This document shows positions 35,933 to 47,300 of a stretch of DNA of 64,000 bases, one piece after another (within the stretch, counting starts at the first letter, position 1; each line of letters opens with the position of its first letter). Origin of the DNA: Nemopilema nomurai (taxonomy: Eukaryota; Cnidaria; Scyphozoa; Rhizostomeae; Rhizostomatidae); NCBI GenBank assembly GCA_003864495.1, contig ML133436.1:3039326-3103325 (forward strand), written 5' to 3'. The notes below the pieces were generated by a model. The model was not told where the DNA came from. It worked only from the letters and a program-made list of their open reading frames with translations, and did no database searches. A program made the position numbers and the translations under genes.

Positions 35933-38900
35933 TCAAATATTCACATATATTTCAGTTGTTCCTTCAGAGCCTTCAGAGCCTTCAGAGCCTTCAGAGCCTT
36001 CAGAGCCTTCAGAGCCTTCAGAGCCTTCAGAGCCTTCAGAGCCTTCTTCAGAGCCTTCAGAGCCTTCAGAGCCTTCAGAGCCTTCAGAGCCTTCAGAGCC
36101 TTCAGAGCCTTCAGAGCCTTCAGAGCCTTCAGAGCCTTCAGAGCCTTCAGAGCCACTTGCCAAATCTCTCTTCCCGAAAGCTATCAAGGCTGGGTTCTTC
36201 AGCAGTGTGTATGCAAGAAACCATCTGTTTCTTGCCAAGCAAATATTTGGTACGGCAGCAGTATCCTCCCCCGGCATTTCTTCGAAGATAAGACATATTT
36301 AATATGAGCACATTTTGCTGTTGAATCGCTGTTTCTCAATTTTAATCAACTTTTGTTGCAAATCAACTACGCTTCCTTGGTTTTCCCAACTTTTAAACGT
36401 TTTCCTGTAGATTTTCCCTATCCTCTAAAAAATCCCAATTTCCTCTACCGTTGGGACTTCCCCTTAAGACGCCACTGTGTAATGCCTATGACAGCCAATT
36501 TCTTTGCATCTCTGCAAAATGCGAAGGGTATATTTGCATCGTCTGTTTTCATATATACTCAACTTCTGCTTATGACTCGAGACATTTCCTCTGATAATTC
36601 TAATGGACAATTTTCAATTTAGGTTGTCAGTTTTCAATTTGCTCCTTGCCTCAGAAATAAAAGATTTTTGCATACTAAAATAACTTTTTCCTCAGTTTAT
36701 GCAAACGTTTCAAAGTAACTGAAAGCTGACACAATAAATAGCCAGTTGCGGATCGAAAACATTAGAGGGTGTTAAGAAAAGAGCATGATAATTGAATAAA
36801 CAACGATGTCATCTAAGAGTGTTTCAAATGAAAAATTGCCAGTTTAATTCTTGACAAGCATTTTGGAACTGAAAGTGCCCTATTTATCTTGTATTTCCTT
36901 GGATTGGAGATGTTTCTCTAAAATTTGAAAACCAAATAAAGAAAGCCATAAATTTCATCAATTCATAAGCCCCTCAAAACTTTAGTCCTATGCTTGGCTG
37001 GCTGAATGGCTTGTATTGGCTGAATGGCTTGTGCAATCAATTATTCTGGCTTCTGAAGTTCTCAGACATAAATAATAAAGAATCATCAACCTAAACGGGA
37101 TACCTAAACTCATACTACGTTCTCCTTTTTCCTGTAGCAGCACCGAGTATGATGATAGCTACAATTGATGCCTTAAATGAGTTAACTAAGTAACACCGAA
37201 CTCTCGATACTCTTAAAGTAGAGCATCGACCCAAAGCGGTAAGGGAGGTTCTTAACAAAATTTTAAGCGTTAATTGTAGAGGGCATAGACTGTTCACTGA
37301 GATAAGTGCGCTAAATATCATTGTTACCTGGAAGGTTCTTCGTTTTTCCAACCTCAACGGCGTCATTCAGCAGGTGAACAAAGACCTTCAACAGTGGATT
37401 GCCGAAGGTGTGCTCAACGTGAAGGTAGCCAAGATAAGGAACATAACCTTAACATAAAAGAGAACAAGTAACACGTCGAAAGACTGTGGCAGAAGAAAGA
37501 GCTTGAAAAACTGTTAAATCGTTCAAACTGCCAATATTCATGTAAAGTTAGAATACATTTAACACATTGCATCGAACAAAACTCAGGTCATGAAAAGCCT
37601 GAAGACTTGCATGCTGAATGAAATAACTAGAAATCGAAGTTAGAAGTTGAACACACTATCGTCTAGTGGACTCGATAGAAGATTGAGCAATCTTTATATA
37701 GAGGTCAATTTTAGAAACGATGACGTCATATGCAACTGAAATATAAACAAATTTTTCGTAACACTGGGGATGGAAAGAGCATGCCTTGGAAATCAGCCTA
37801 GGTCCGGTTAAAAGAAACCAAATTGTACCTGAGTCAAAATGTTCATAAGAGCGTTGAATTACGCTTTTCTGATTTCTTTCAAGAAATAAGAGGGACATCG
37901 CGAATCCAACGAATGTCCGCAAAAGAAACGACACTTGACCAGTGAGGCAATTCAGAAAGAAGGATTAGTATGTGAAAATGTTGAATATTGCCTAAAAAAA
38001 CAGAATAAAAGCGATTTCTAAGTCGTCATTCATGGGATGCAAAAATTATAGAAAAAAGGGAAACATCTTGCAAAGAAAATTTGAATAACAGGTTATCGGC
38101 AAAGAAGTGTTGTTTTAGCCACTTCCTGAAACGCCACCACATTAAACATAGTATGCTTCGCATCAAAAACCTCGCGTTCGAACGGGTAATGTGGGTAACC
38201 AAGAACCAAGTGATCAAGTAGTCAACAAAGTAAAAGCATGTTGTTGTTGTTGTTACGGCCCAAGTTTCTAGCTTGACTGGGAGGGTGCTCTGCCCACAGT
38301 GTATGCCAGGCTAGCAAAACCACTTTAAACCCATATCTAAACTTAAAATGAAGAACCATGCAAATGATCATCAATGTTTATAGGTTGTTTACCTTCGGGC
38401 TATAACAACCAAGCCGTCGTTCTTCTGGATAAAGACGAATCTCAAAATCAATTTTTGTGCTAGCCAGTAACCAAACAAGGTTAGGAAATAAGGCCTAAAA
38501 GAGAACACATCAATAGTCTTAAATGAACAATGAGAGAGATCAAAATGAAGTTTAAGATGAAATGCACAACATTGGAAATCACTTAAGTGTGACTACAAAT
38601 CTCTGGCCGCTTAAACGTCTTCAAACGTTGATAAGCTAAGGGCAAGTGAGAATTGCAGTGATGAAAAATGGGGTCTCGAGCTTGTCCCATATCCCCGATG
38701 AACGTTTGCTGCGTAATGCCTCCTAAAACGTTCCTTCATGCCGTGTACCTGAACTGAGCAGAGGTCTTTCAATGCAACCAAAGTCAATGTCAGCTGTTGA
38801 AGATTTGAGGGTTTATGTAGAGCCGCACTTTTAGCTTTTCGGTTTAGAAATGTCTGTAATGACTAGAAGATCGATATCTCCACTACAAATTCTTGCTGTT

Positions 38901-40541
38901 GTTGTTATTATTGTTGTTGTTGATGTTGGAAAAAGCTCAATAGCAATGACACACTCATCAAGGATGTCTCCAAGTGACAACGAGAGACTTCAGCATAATA
39001 CAAACATTGAGCTATTTAGCTGCATTAAGCTATTAAATCAAACATACTCACCAGTAGCGCTGCATTAGAGACTTGATCAATACCACCGTATCATATGTCA
39101 GGATTATTAAAATCAAGTAAAAGATGATAGTAAAATATATGAAATCTGCAATGAGAAGAAACAACGTAGCAATTACAATGTTTTTTCTTCTGCTGAAAAT
39201 CTCATCATACACCAAGTTTTTGACACCGTAAATAATCGTCTCCAGCATCGCATTAATCGAAAGCCTGAACTTTGTTTAGTGACAGGACCAGTGCAAGACA
39301 CACTCAAAACTTCAGTTCAAAAAAGTCTGTAATAACGACAACGATAAAGTAACAAGCTCAATGCGATGCACCATACTCTCTGTAAAAACATCGAAACGTT
39401 GCTAAAGCCCCTAATTAGAATGACCCAAGGAGTCGCGTTGACGTCAGGTCTATACAGAGGAGAAGGCACTGACGCAGGCCTAATGCGGGGTTGCAGGGCT
39501 TCCTACTCGACGCAAATGACTCAACTAGAGTAGAAATGGGAATTTGCCAATCGCTGTCCATTTGAGCTTTCCTCCTTTTCTTAGGGGTTATTCCTTTTCT
39601 CCGCTTCTCAACGTTACTTATCTGTTGAGGTTGAACCAAGAAAGATTGCGCCCGTTTAGACTTATGTTGAGCGGCACTTTCGCAAGTAAATTATTTGAAT
39701 AAATAAATCCCTCAGACCCTACTAGGGAATATTTTAAACGCGTCCATTAAAACAATAACGGCTAAAATGCAAAGAATTGTACTTACTAAATGCAGAGTAC
39801 GTGATGTGATATCCAGAAAATTTCAAGCTCCCAGCCTTGAAAACGTGATCGTTAAAATACACAAAAGGCGTATGCAAGCGTAAGCCACATTAACGTAAAT
39901 ATAAGTAGCTATTTATTTTTCATAATTTATTCCAACTACAATCTTCATTGTCCCATCATTCAAAAGAAGTAAAAATAAATGTATTAAATTACAGTGTCCT
40001 TAAAAAGTCGAGTATTAATACCAAAGGCAATACGTGACTTCAATTAAATGTGTCGGAAATCGAAATAACAAACCAAGCATCTTGTTGGAGAAGACTCAAA
40101 GGACTTTTTGGATGGAGGAAGCCATCCTCTGTCACCAAAACGAAGCCTCGTCAAGTTATGCCTGGGAAATGCATCACAACAAGTCAATGTACGTCACCAC
40201 AATATTAACGAGCTGATGGAGTCGATTGAAATCAAAGTTATGTAGGGGAGCATCTCAAGTTACATCTAATGTAAGAATCGAAAGTGTTCTGACATTTTTT
40301 ACAACAGTTGGCTTTGGAGAAATAACTTAAAACATGAGAATGATGAAAATCTCTTTGACAAATGAAATCAGTCTGAAATTGCAATATTCAATAAGTTAAC
40401 ACTACATTGTAACTTTAAGTACCTGTGCCATTTGAAGATGCTGAAGGCAACTAGAATGCTTCTTAATCCAGAAAAAATAATTGCAGCTGCAAGTGCACCT
40501 AAGGCACAAATTTTTCGAGACAAATTGACTGTTTTACTAAA
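35933..40541 (-). pseudogene. STRA6: STRA6-like retinol transporter, C-terminal half only, with frame lesions
   Basis: STRA6 is a multi-pass plasma-membrane receptor moving retinol from carrier proteins into cells. Exons 5' to 3': 40423-40541 (or from 40536), 39052-39264, 38393-38494, 37829-37991, 37328-37447, 35933-36279. Matches to my memory of human STRA6: KSLMQRYWPYFLTLFGYW (human RSLESSWPFWLTLALAV), FFLNCLTG (FPLNVLVG), RWFLAYTLLKNPAL (RWGLAYTLLHNPTL). The first visible exon corresponds to mid-protein (about residue 380 of 667), and CRAT ends only 0.8 kb upstream on the same strand, so the N-terminal half is absent. Exon 37829-37991 is one nucleotide short for its neighbours' phases and carries an in-frame TAA (37,966-37,968) where the family has Leu. 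All other splice sites are consensus. The last exon encodes (Gly-Ser-Glu)n, then a stop. It is either a truncated pseudogene or a real gene with sequence errors and unseen exons. Confidence 0.65.
35961..36154. repeat. 9-bp minisatellite (ccttcagag)n inside the STRA6-like last exon
   Basis: About 21 near-identical 9-mers with one 3-bp interruption ('ttcttc', near 36,046). Because the unit and the interruption are multiples of three, the minus-strand frame stays open and reads Ser-Glu-Gly repeats into the tail EGTTEIYVNI and stop. Two plus frames and another minus frame are also open, for the same arithmetic reason. Confidence 0.9.
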
Positions 40542-41357
40542 CTGAACGGTTTAGCGCCACATGTCTTTAGAATGTCCAATCTCCTGCCTCGTCAAATTCT
40601 ACGTCACAACACAAAGTGAACAAATTAGAAATTTTCCCCTTAGCACCCCCTGGTGAAATTTTTTGGGTTCACTACCTTCACACATTATCTTCAAATTTTC
40701 GTATCGAAAAGACGATGATTGTTGTGTCACTAATCCTTTAATTGTTTAACGGCTTTTTCTAGAAGATTTTGATTTTTTTAAGCTCGTCCTTGCTGTTCCC
40801 ATTTTACTAAGGTTCGGCTAAAAATATCTCTTCTATATCATTCATTTAACACGCTTTTGTGTACTTTTCTGCAATCGCCTTTTTGAGTATAAAGAGAAAA
40901 TGTCAGTGATGAGACGATAAAGCATAAGACAGCTCCACAACAAGGAAGGGCTTCAGTTCCAAAACAATGCCTTCAAAAATAGAAACATGAACTTATGTTG
41001 ACGAAGCCGATGCCACAAAATGACGCGAAGCAATCATAATGCTGAAATGGTATGCACGTCTGAAACAGACTAAAGTAACAAATAAGAACATCAATCTGGC
41101 ATGAGAAAGGGGTAGGGATCAATCCGTTAGCTAAAGCTGAGTGAACTAAACCTGAAATCTTCTAACAAGTTTCGTCACAAAATGCCGACTGTTGTTCACA
41201 TGATACTGACAAAAAGCTGAACCAAGACAAAACAAAGGTATTGTAATAAGCATTGTTTTGCATAAACAATAAATAAGCCAAAGCAATAAGCAGGATGCTT
41301 TGGATCAAGTCACTTCATCGCGTCAACATCAGAGGTTCTGAATCGAAACAATGTTTG
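40542..41357. other. spacer between CRAT stop and first STRA6-like exon
   Basis: About 0.8 kb with no recognisable N-terminal STRA6 exons. A weak exon-like open stretch (minus strand, about 40,870-40,985) has hydrophobic residues but no clear splice pair. The region must contain the CRAT 3' UTR. Confidence 0.4.
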
Positions 41358-44300
41358 TCATAGCTTCGGTTGCAATAGTATCTTCTGGATGTCATCGAAA
41401 CTTTGTTTTAAAGATTTGCCAAACCGAGCAGCATCGGTGTCTGGATTTGAATTGAACGCTGAAACTGCGAAATTGATATGCTCTTCCAAGGGATTGTAAC
41501 ACACCCCATATCCATCCGGCACGACTGGACCGAAGCAAAGAACAGTATCATGCGACGATGGTACCTTTCAAAAGAAAACAATACAGTCAACTCGGTTAAA
41601 TCAAATATTGAAGATTTTAGCTTGAAAAAGAAATAATTGGCACAGAAAGATTGAAGGCAGGAGATACATTGCCTTAAGAAATGTACTAAAATGCGATGTT
41701 TCTGAACAGAAGGACTAAATCCAAGCTGAGAGTAAAACATAGATCATGACAGTATAAAAACAAGAAAATTTCCTGTGTATGTGCGTTCGATTGCTTAACC
41801 CAAGCAAAAAATCAGAAAAGGTATGAGTGAAAAGTCCCTCACCTGACTTGTGGATAGCTTGAAGTGTAAGCTGTAATTGTACGCCTTATCCCTGTATATT
41901 TCTGGTAATTTCATTCCAGATTCCATACAAATCAGCTTTAAACCAAGTAGATGCCTGTCCACAGCTTGGCCGTTGACTGCCTTCAGTGAAAAGGAAACAA
42001 AAGTTCAGGGCATCGCACAATTGGTCATGAAAGAATACCACTGGTGGGTAAATATTTGCACAGCTTCTATCTTCTCTACTTCTACCATCGATCAGTGGTT
42101 GAAGAGGCTATAATGCATTGAAATACTTGGCTTTTTAACCGGCGGGGATGGATTCCCTACGCTCTTTCTGGTCGGTCAAAAAAGTTTCTGTGGTGGTACA
42201 ATGTTTCTTACGCAGGAGATTAAAAGGAAAACTAGATTGGCTTGGAATGAGGACAGATTGCAAGGGCTTCTGTGAGATTGGCTAAGGAAAACGGTCGAAA
42301 GTTGATCATAATAAGTTGATCTGTGAGATCATAATAAAGTGTTAACGATACATAAAAGGAAAGAAGTTCCAGGATGGCTGCAATAGTCGAGCCTGTCCCT
42401 GTACGAACGTAGTTACGTTGAGAGAAGAAAACAGAGCAAGAAGGTTTGAGCAGCTTCTTAAGAATCGGGCTAGGCTATCACCAATAACTTGGTAAATGAG
42501 TGACAGCCAAACGGAAATCATGAAATATGAAATAATGTATGTAGAAATCAAACTGTTCATATGGATTTGCCCTTTTTAAATGTAACACGGAGGACAAGAT
42601 CCTACCTCTTTTGTATATTTGGAATGGCCATGTACTGCCTTGATGAATAAGTCTCTTTTTACACCTGCCTGTTGAAAAGAAAGGCCTCGATGTACTTCAT
42701 CAAGATGGGTAAAGACGCAGGCAAACGTGTCGAGGCACCAGTCAATCAACAAACTAATCAATAAATCAGTCGATCAATCATTCAATCAGTCAATAACAAC
42801 ACTACCAAACAAGAAACAACAAATTACCACCAGCTACTGACATGACAAAAAAGTAAACTATTGTCATTACAGTAAACAACTCATATTAAATAGCAAACAA
42901 AGACATACGCTCAACTGGGATGACGTCATCGCCTCGCAGAACTCCTTTGCAGCAAGGGATGCTGTGCGGATTGTTTCAGTTCTTCCCAATCTGAATTTTC
43001 GCGTGGAAGCACTTTCGTATGTTGGGGCCATTTGACCATGTAGCCTTGTGGAGATGAAGGCAGTCCATTAACTACATGTGTTAGCCTTATTATAAACAAA
43101 AGATACTAGAGCTAATGTCACTTCAGATGAATTCACCATCACGCTGGTGACTCTCCTAATTTAAGAAAGCCATTAGTTTTTCGAAAAAACCAGAAACCTT
43201 TCAGGCACTTTTTTGACATTTTGTAGTCAATCTGTACCTGATTTTAAAGCAAAAGTACGCAAATAGCTAGACCAAGACTTCATTGCCTCAAGCCCAGTAA
43301 ATGATGGGGGTTTATACTCAATATTTTTATAACATCACTATGTTGATTTTCAGAAAAGCCAGCGCTTCGTGTTCCGTTGGAAGGGGCAAAATGGCAGCAA
43401 ACCTGTGATACGTAAGCTGAAGGCCAATCTGAATAAATGCATCCGGACTTAATCGGTTAGACTTTGGGACATTCTTTCCACAGCCGGTATATTTGATTCC
43501 TTTCATGTCTATGTCATCGACCAGCCTAAAAGGTCAATTCGTGAGTTCAGAAGAGTGCCCGTAAAACAAAAAGTAGACTTCAATAACACACCAGCTAAAG
43601 AATATAAGGCTTCACCTAAGGCGTGCAAGATTACTTGGAGAAGACTGATCTGGCTATGACCGTGTTCCTTTCGGGGCTCCGACTGTCTATTTGAGGAACC
43701 AAGTGACTAAAGCCTAGTCTGTCTGACTTTGGATTTCAAAAAGAGACTTTGATTCGACGCCATAGATACAGATATCCAAGAAAATGTTGAATAAATCAAA
43801 AAATGACTTATTCCACGCCTTTTCGTGTAAAAAGAGATGAGGCAGTTGACCACCAAAAGTAGCATTTTAATTTACAAAAAATTACAAAAATAACTATTTA
43901 AGCACTCTTCAATTACAAAAATAACTATTTATGCACTCTTCAATTACAAAAATCACTAGCATTCACATACGGGTAAATCGTATACGGATTTTGAAGATCT
44001 TATCTTGTAGAGTCTCTAAGACCTTTAAGACCCTAAAGAGTAAAATTTATGCGAGTAAATAAAAAGCCCTAAACAATGATGGACAAACAAGAAAGGCGAC
44101 TTCAGTTTACCCATACCTCGTTTTTGTGCAAAGGGTAACCTAAAACATACTTACTGATCGATCGACTCTTTTGCTTCTTCAAGTCTCTCCTCAAGATCTT
44201 TAGAGAGCTTCCATTGCAGACGCTTTGGTTCTGCAAAGGACTGTGAAGGCATTGTTGTCATTCCATCCCCAGAGGTGCTAAAAAACGAAGATAAATTAAT

Positions 44301-47300
44301 AGAAAGCCTAACAAACACAGACACGGATTACTTGCATGCATGTAAAGCTTAAATTCAGGACTGGAAAAAGATTGCTTATTGGTTGATTGCTTATTGCCTG
44401 GTTGCCTATTGGCTGATTGCCGATTGCCTATTGGCTGATTGCTTATTGGCCGATTGCCTATTGGATGATTGCTTATTGGTTAATTGCTTATTGGCTGATT
44501 GCTTATTGGTTAATTGCTTATTGGCTGATTGCTTATTGGCCGATTGCCTATTGGCTGATTGCTTATTGCCGATTGCCTATTGGCTGATTGCTTATTGGCC
44601 GATTGCCTATTGGCTGATTGCTTATTGGTTAATTGCTTATTGGCTGATTGCCTTTTGTCTGGTTCCTGATACAATTCAGGATATGAGCCATAGAAAGATG
44701 GAACTCTGTTTTGGGCAGCCAAAAATGTTATGATTGTAAACAGTTTTTTACGGTTTGATCTAAACAAGAGCCAGGTGAAGTCAGCAAATCCCAAAAAACC
44801 CCTTGATCATAAAACCGTGAAGATACTAAAAGAGGCCTAAAACGTAGAAAACATCCTTTAAATAAAACACGATTTGTTAAAACAATTCTGCCAGAAACAG
44901 CAGTTTGCATTCTCGCACTGAAAAGGACGCGACATGGTGATCAAAACACCAACGTTGATGTCCTATTAGCTTTACTTAACATGCGATAAATTTTGAAGAT
45001 ATATCTCCTACTTAGACAAGAGTTTGCGATACTACTAACCACGTCTGCAGGATATGGTTGCACAGTGCTTGGATTGGAGGGCCTTCTGCAGAAGAGTGTT
45101 CGTAATTGCAACCAACGACGCCATCTTCCGACACAATTAACTGTTTCAAGAGGAAAAGAGCAATTCAGGTGACACACCACAAAAATCAGTAATTACAGTG
45201 TAGAATGGAGTTTAAACCAGGGATACAGGGCAAGTTCGACTGGGCTACCTCTGTATGCAAATATTTCAACTGAAGTATTCAATCACTGCCAAACGGCAGC
45301 AGATCACATAGGTCAGGTATGCAATTCGAAATGTCATCATACACTTTTTAATGGGGCAGCAAGAGTAGCTAGAATTAGAAATGGATGGTTTGATAAAACC
45401 AAGAAAACGTGCGGTCCCACGGCCAAAGAAAATGTATAACGTCGTCTATTACAGTAATAAATCTGGCAAGAGGATATCTAGTATCTTTACTGAGAATCAG
45501 AAAATAGTTTAATTTACCTGGAATATCTTGTCAAACCAACGATTACAGCTGTTGAGAGAAGACCCTCCCCCGTGAAGCATTTGGTTTACCGTAATGGTCA
45601 ACGATGGGTCTTCACTAACACTTGGAGTGTTCGAAGGGGGTCCGTGTGACTTGTCCAGGCATAGAACGAAAATCGACTTCGTTATCCGGTCTAAGCTGCC
45701 CCTGTTCACTGGATCTAAAACAAACTCTAAAATTTCACAATCGGCAAAATTTTCTGATTTCATCATGGCGGAAAAATGACAAACCATAATCTCCTCTAAC
45801 TACATCAAGCACAGAAACAAGCTTTTAACAAGAAGGATAATTCTACCTGCACTGGATTTGTCGTATGTCTTTCTCAAAGTCCGAAAGACGTCAACAGCAG
45901 TAGATCCTCGAGAATAAGAGACAATTCACATCAGAAGCAACTGGGGAGACAGCCCATTTTGCAGGCAATGGTAGCTACCACCAGAGTGGGGGGGGGGGGG
46001 GGGGGTTGGAGGGGGGTCAAGGTGCACGTGTACAGTAGAGCCAAACGAACGCCAGGTCACGAGAGAACAGATCGATTTCGATCATTTCAATGCTTGCATA
46101 TCAACAAAGGTGCCCAAAAGTGCTTTGAGAAGACGCAGAGACAACAGCTTAATGAAAGGCCAGATTTTCAGTATCAGAACAGTCAATTTTCAGAGGTGAA
46201 ATGGGGCAGGCTCGCCTTTGTCGGTTTTTTGTAAAATCCTGTCTGAAGCTGTGTACGATTAGAGCAGAGCATTTTCTACCAATGCTATTGCGAAGGAACA
46301 AAATAATGCTATTGTGAAGAAACAAAATAAAGCTATTGTGAAGGAGAATGCTTTACAAAGAATTAATGGCTGTTTCAGAAACATATGTTCCAGGCAATGC
46401 GAGCAGTGACCAGTCTACAAATAGCATGCAGACGTTTAGAGGTTTTCGAATATTGTGGATAAACACTTCAGGCATCTCTTCCGCTGGACTGTGAGGTGAA
46501 CATTAATCTTCACAAATAATGTACAGCTTAGCTTTCAAATTTAAATTGTGGAGACTCTCTTTAAACAATAAAAATCGTTTTTGCAGGCTGAATATAAGAG
46601 CCAGTCCTACCTCACTAATCATATGAAACATTTGAGCAAAAGTGGTAAAAAATTAATTTCTTGCTTTGTCAGTGCATTCATGGCAATGGCTCTGCCAAAG
46701 ATGCCAAAAGCAAATGCTTTTCCAGTTTTACACGAACAGGCAGGACAAAGTGACATTATTAATAAAGAAGTAATGTGTAAGATGAATTCTTACCTCTACA
46801 ATAGTAAATGCTAAACATGGTCACACTTTCATGCCAGATGGAGAGGTGTACAAAACATCTATTGAAGAGTGCATAATGTAGCAACCTCTTTTCTGCCAGT
46901 CAAAATCCATGAAATAAAGACAATTTTACATATGATTCAGCTCTAATGCAGAAAAAATTGAAACACTAACCTCTCTTCAGTTTTCTGTATGTTTTTCCCC
47001 AAATTCGTCTGTCAGTTGTTGTAAGAACACCAATTGGTGGGTAATCAAAGCTTGCATTTGACATTTTGTCAATTGCATCAAGCTGTGCCAATAACTCATT
47101 TTCTGATAATGGTACTTCACCGTTGTAAACATCCATTTCAAATGCCTAGAAAGAATTAGTAATTACTGATATATGGGGAATAAGTTATAACAATCAGATT
47201 TTAGATCAAGTTTTTGATGTTAGCATATATTTTAGAATATTCAAAGATTTGCTGAAAAAATTACCAGTTATTGTCTTCCTTAACCACCAGGCACAGTTAT

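Noticed and set aside
35849..36307. 152-residue plus-strand open frame (FRA repeats)
   Set aside because: Shadow of the 9-bp minisatellite; the minus strand has the STRA6 motif and consistent splicing phase.
39415..39639. Basic minus-strand open frame (KRRKGITPKKRRK) as a STRA6-like exon
   Set aside because: It cannot be joined in phase: the exon at 40,423 splices directly in phase to 39,264, and no family match was seen.
44383..44733. 116-residue open frame rich in LIADCLL
   Set aside because: Pure product of a 15-bp repeat; open because the unit is divisible by three.
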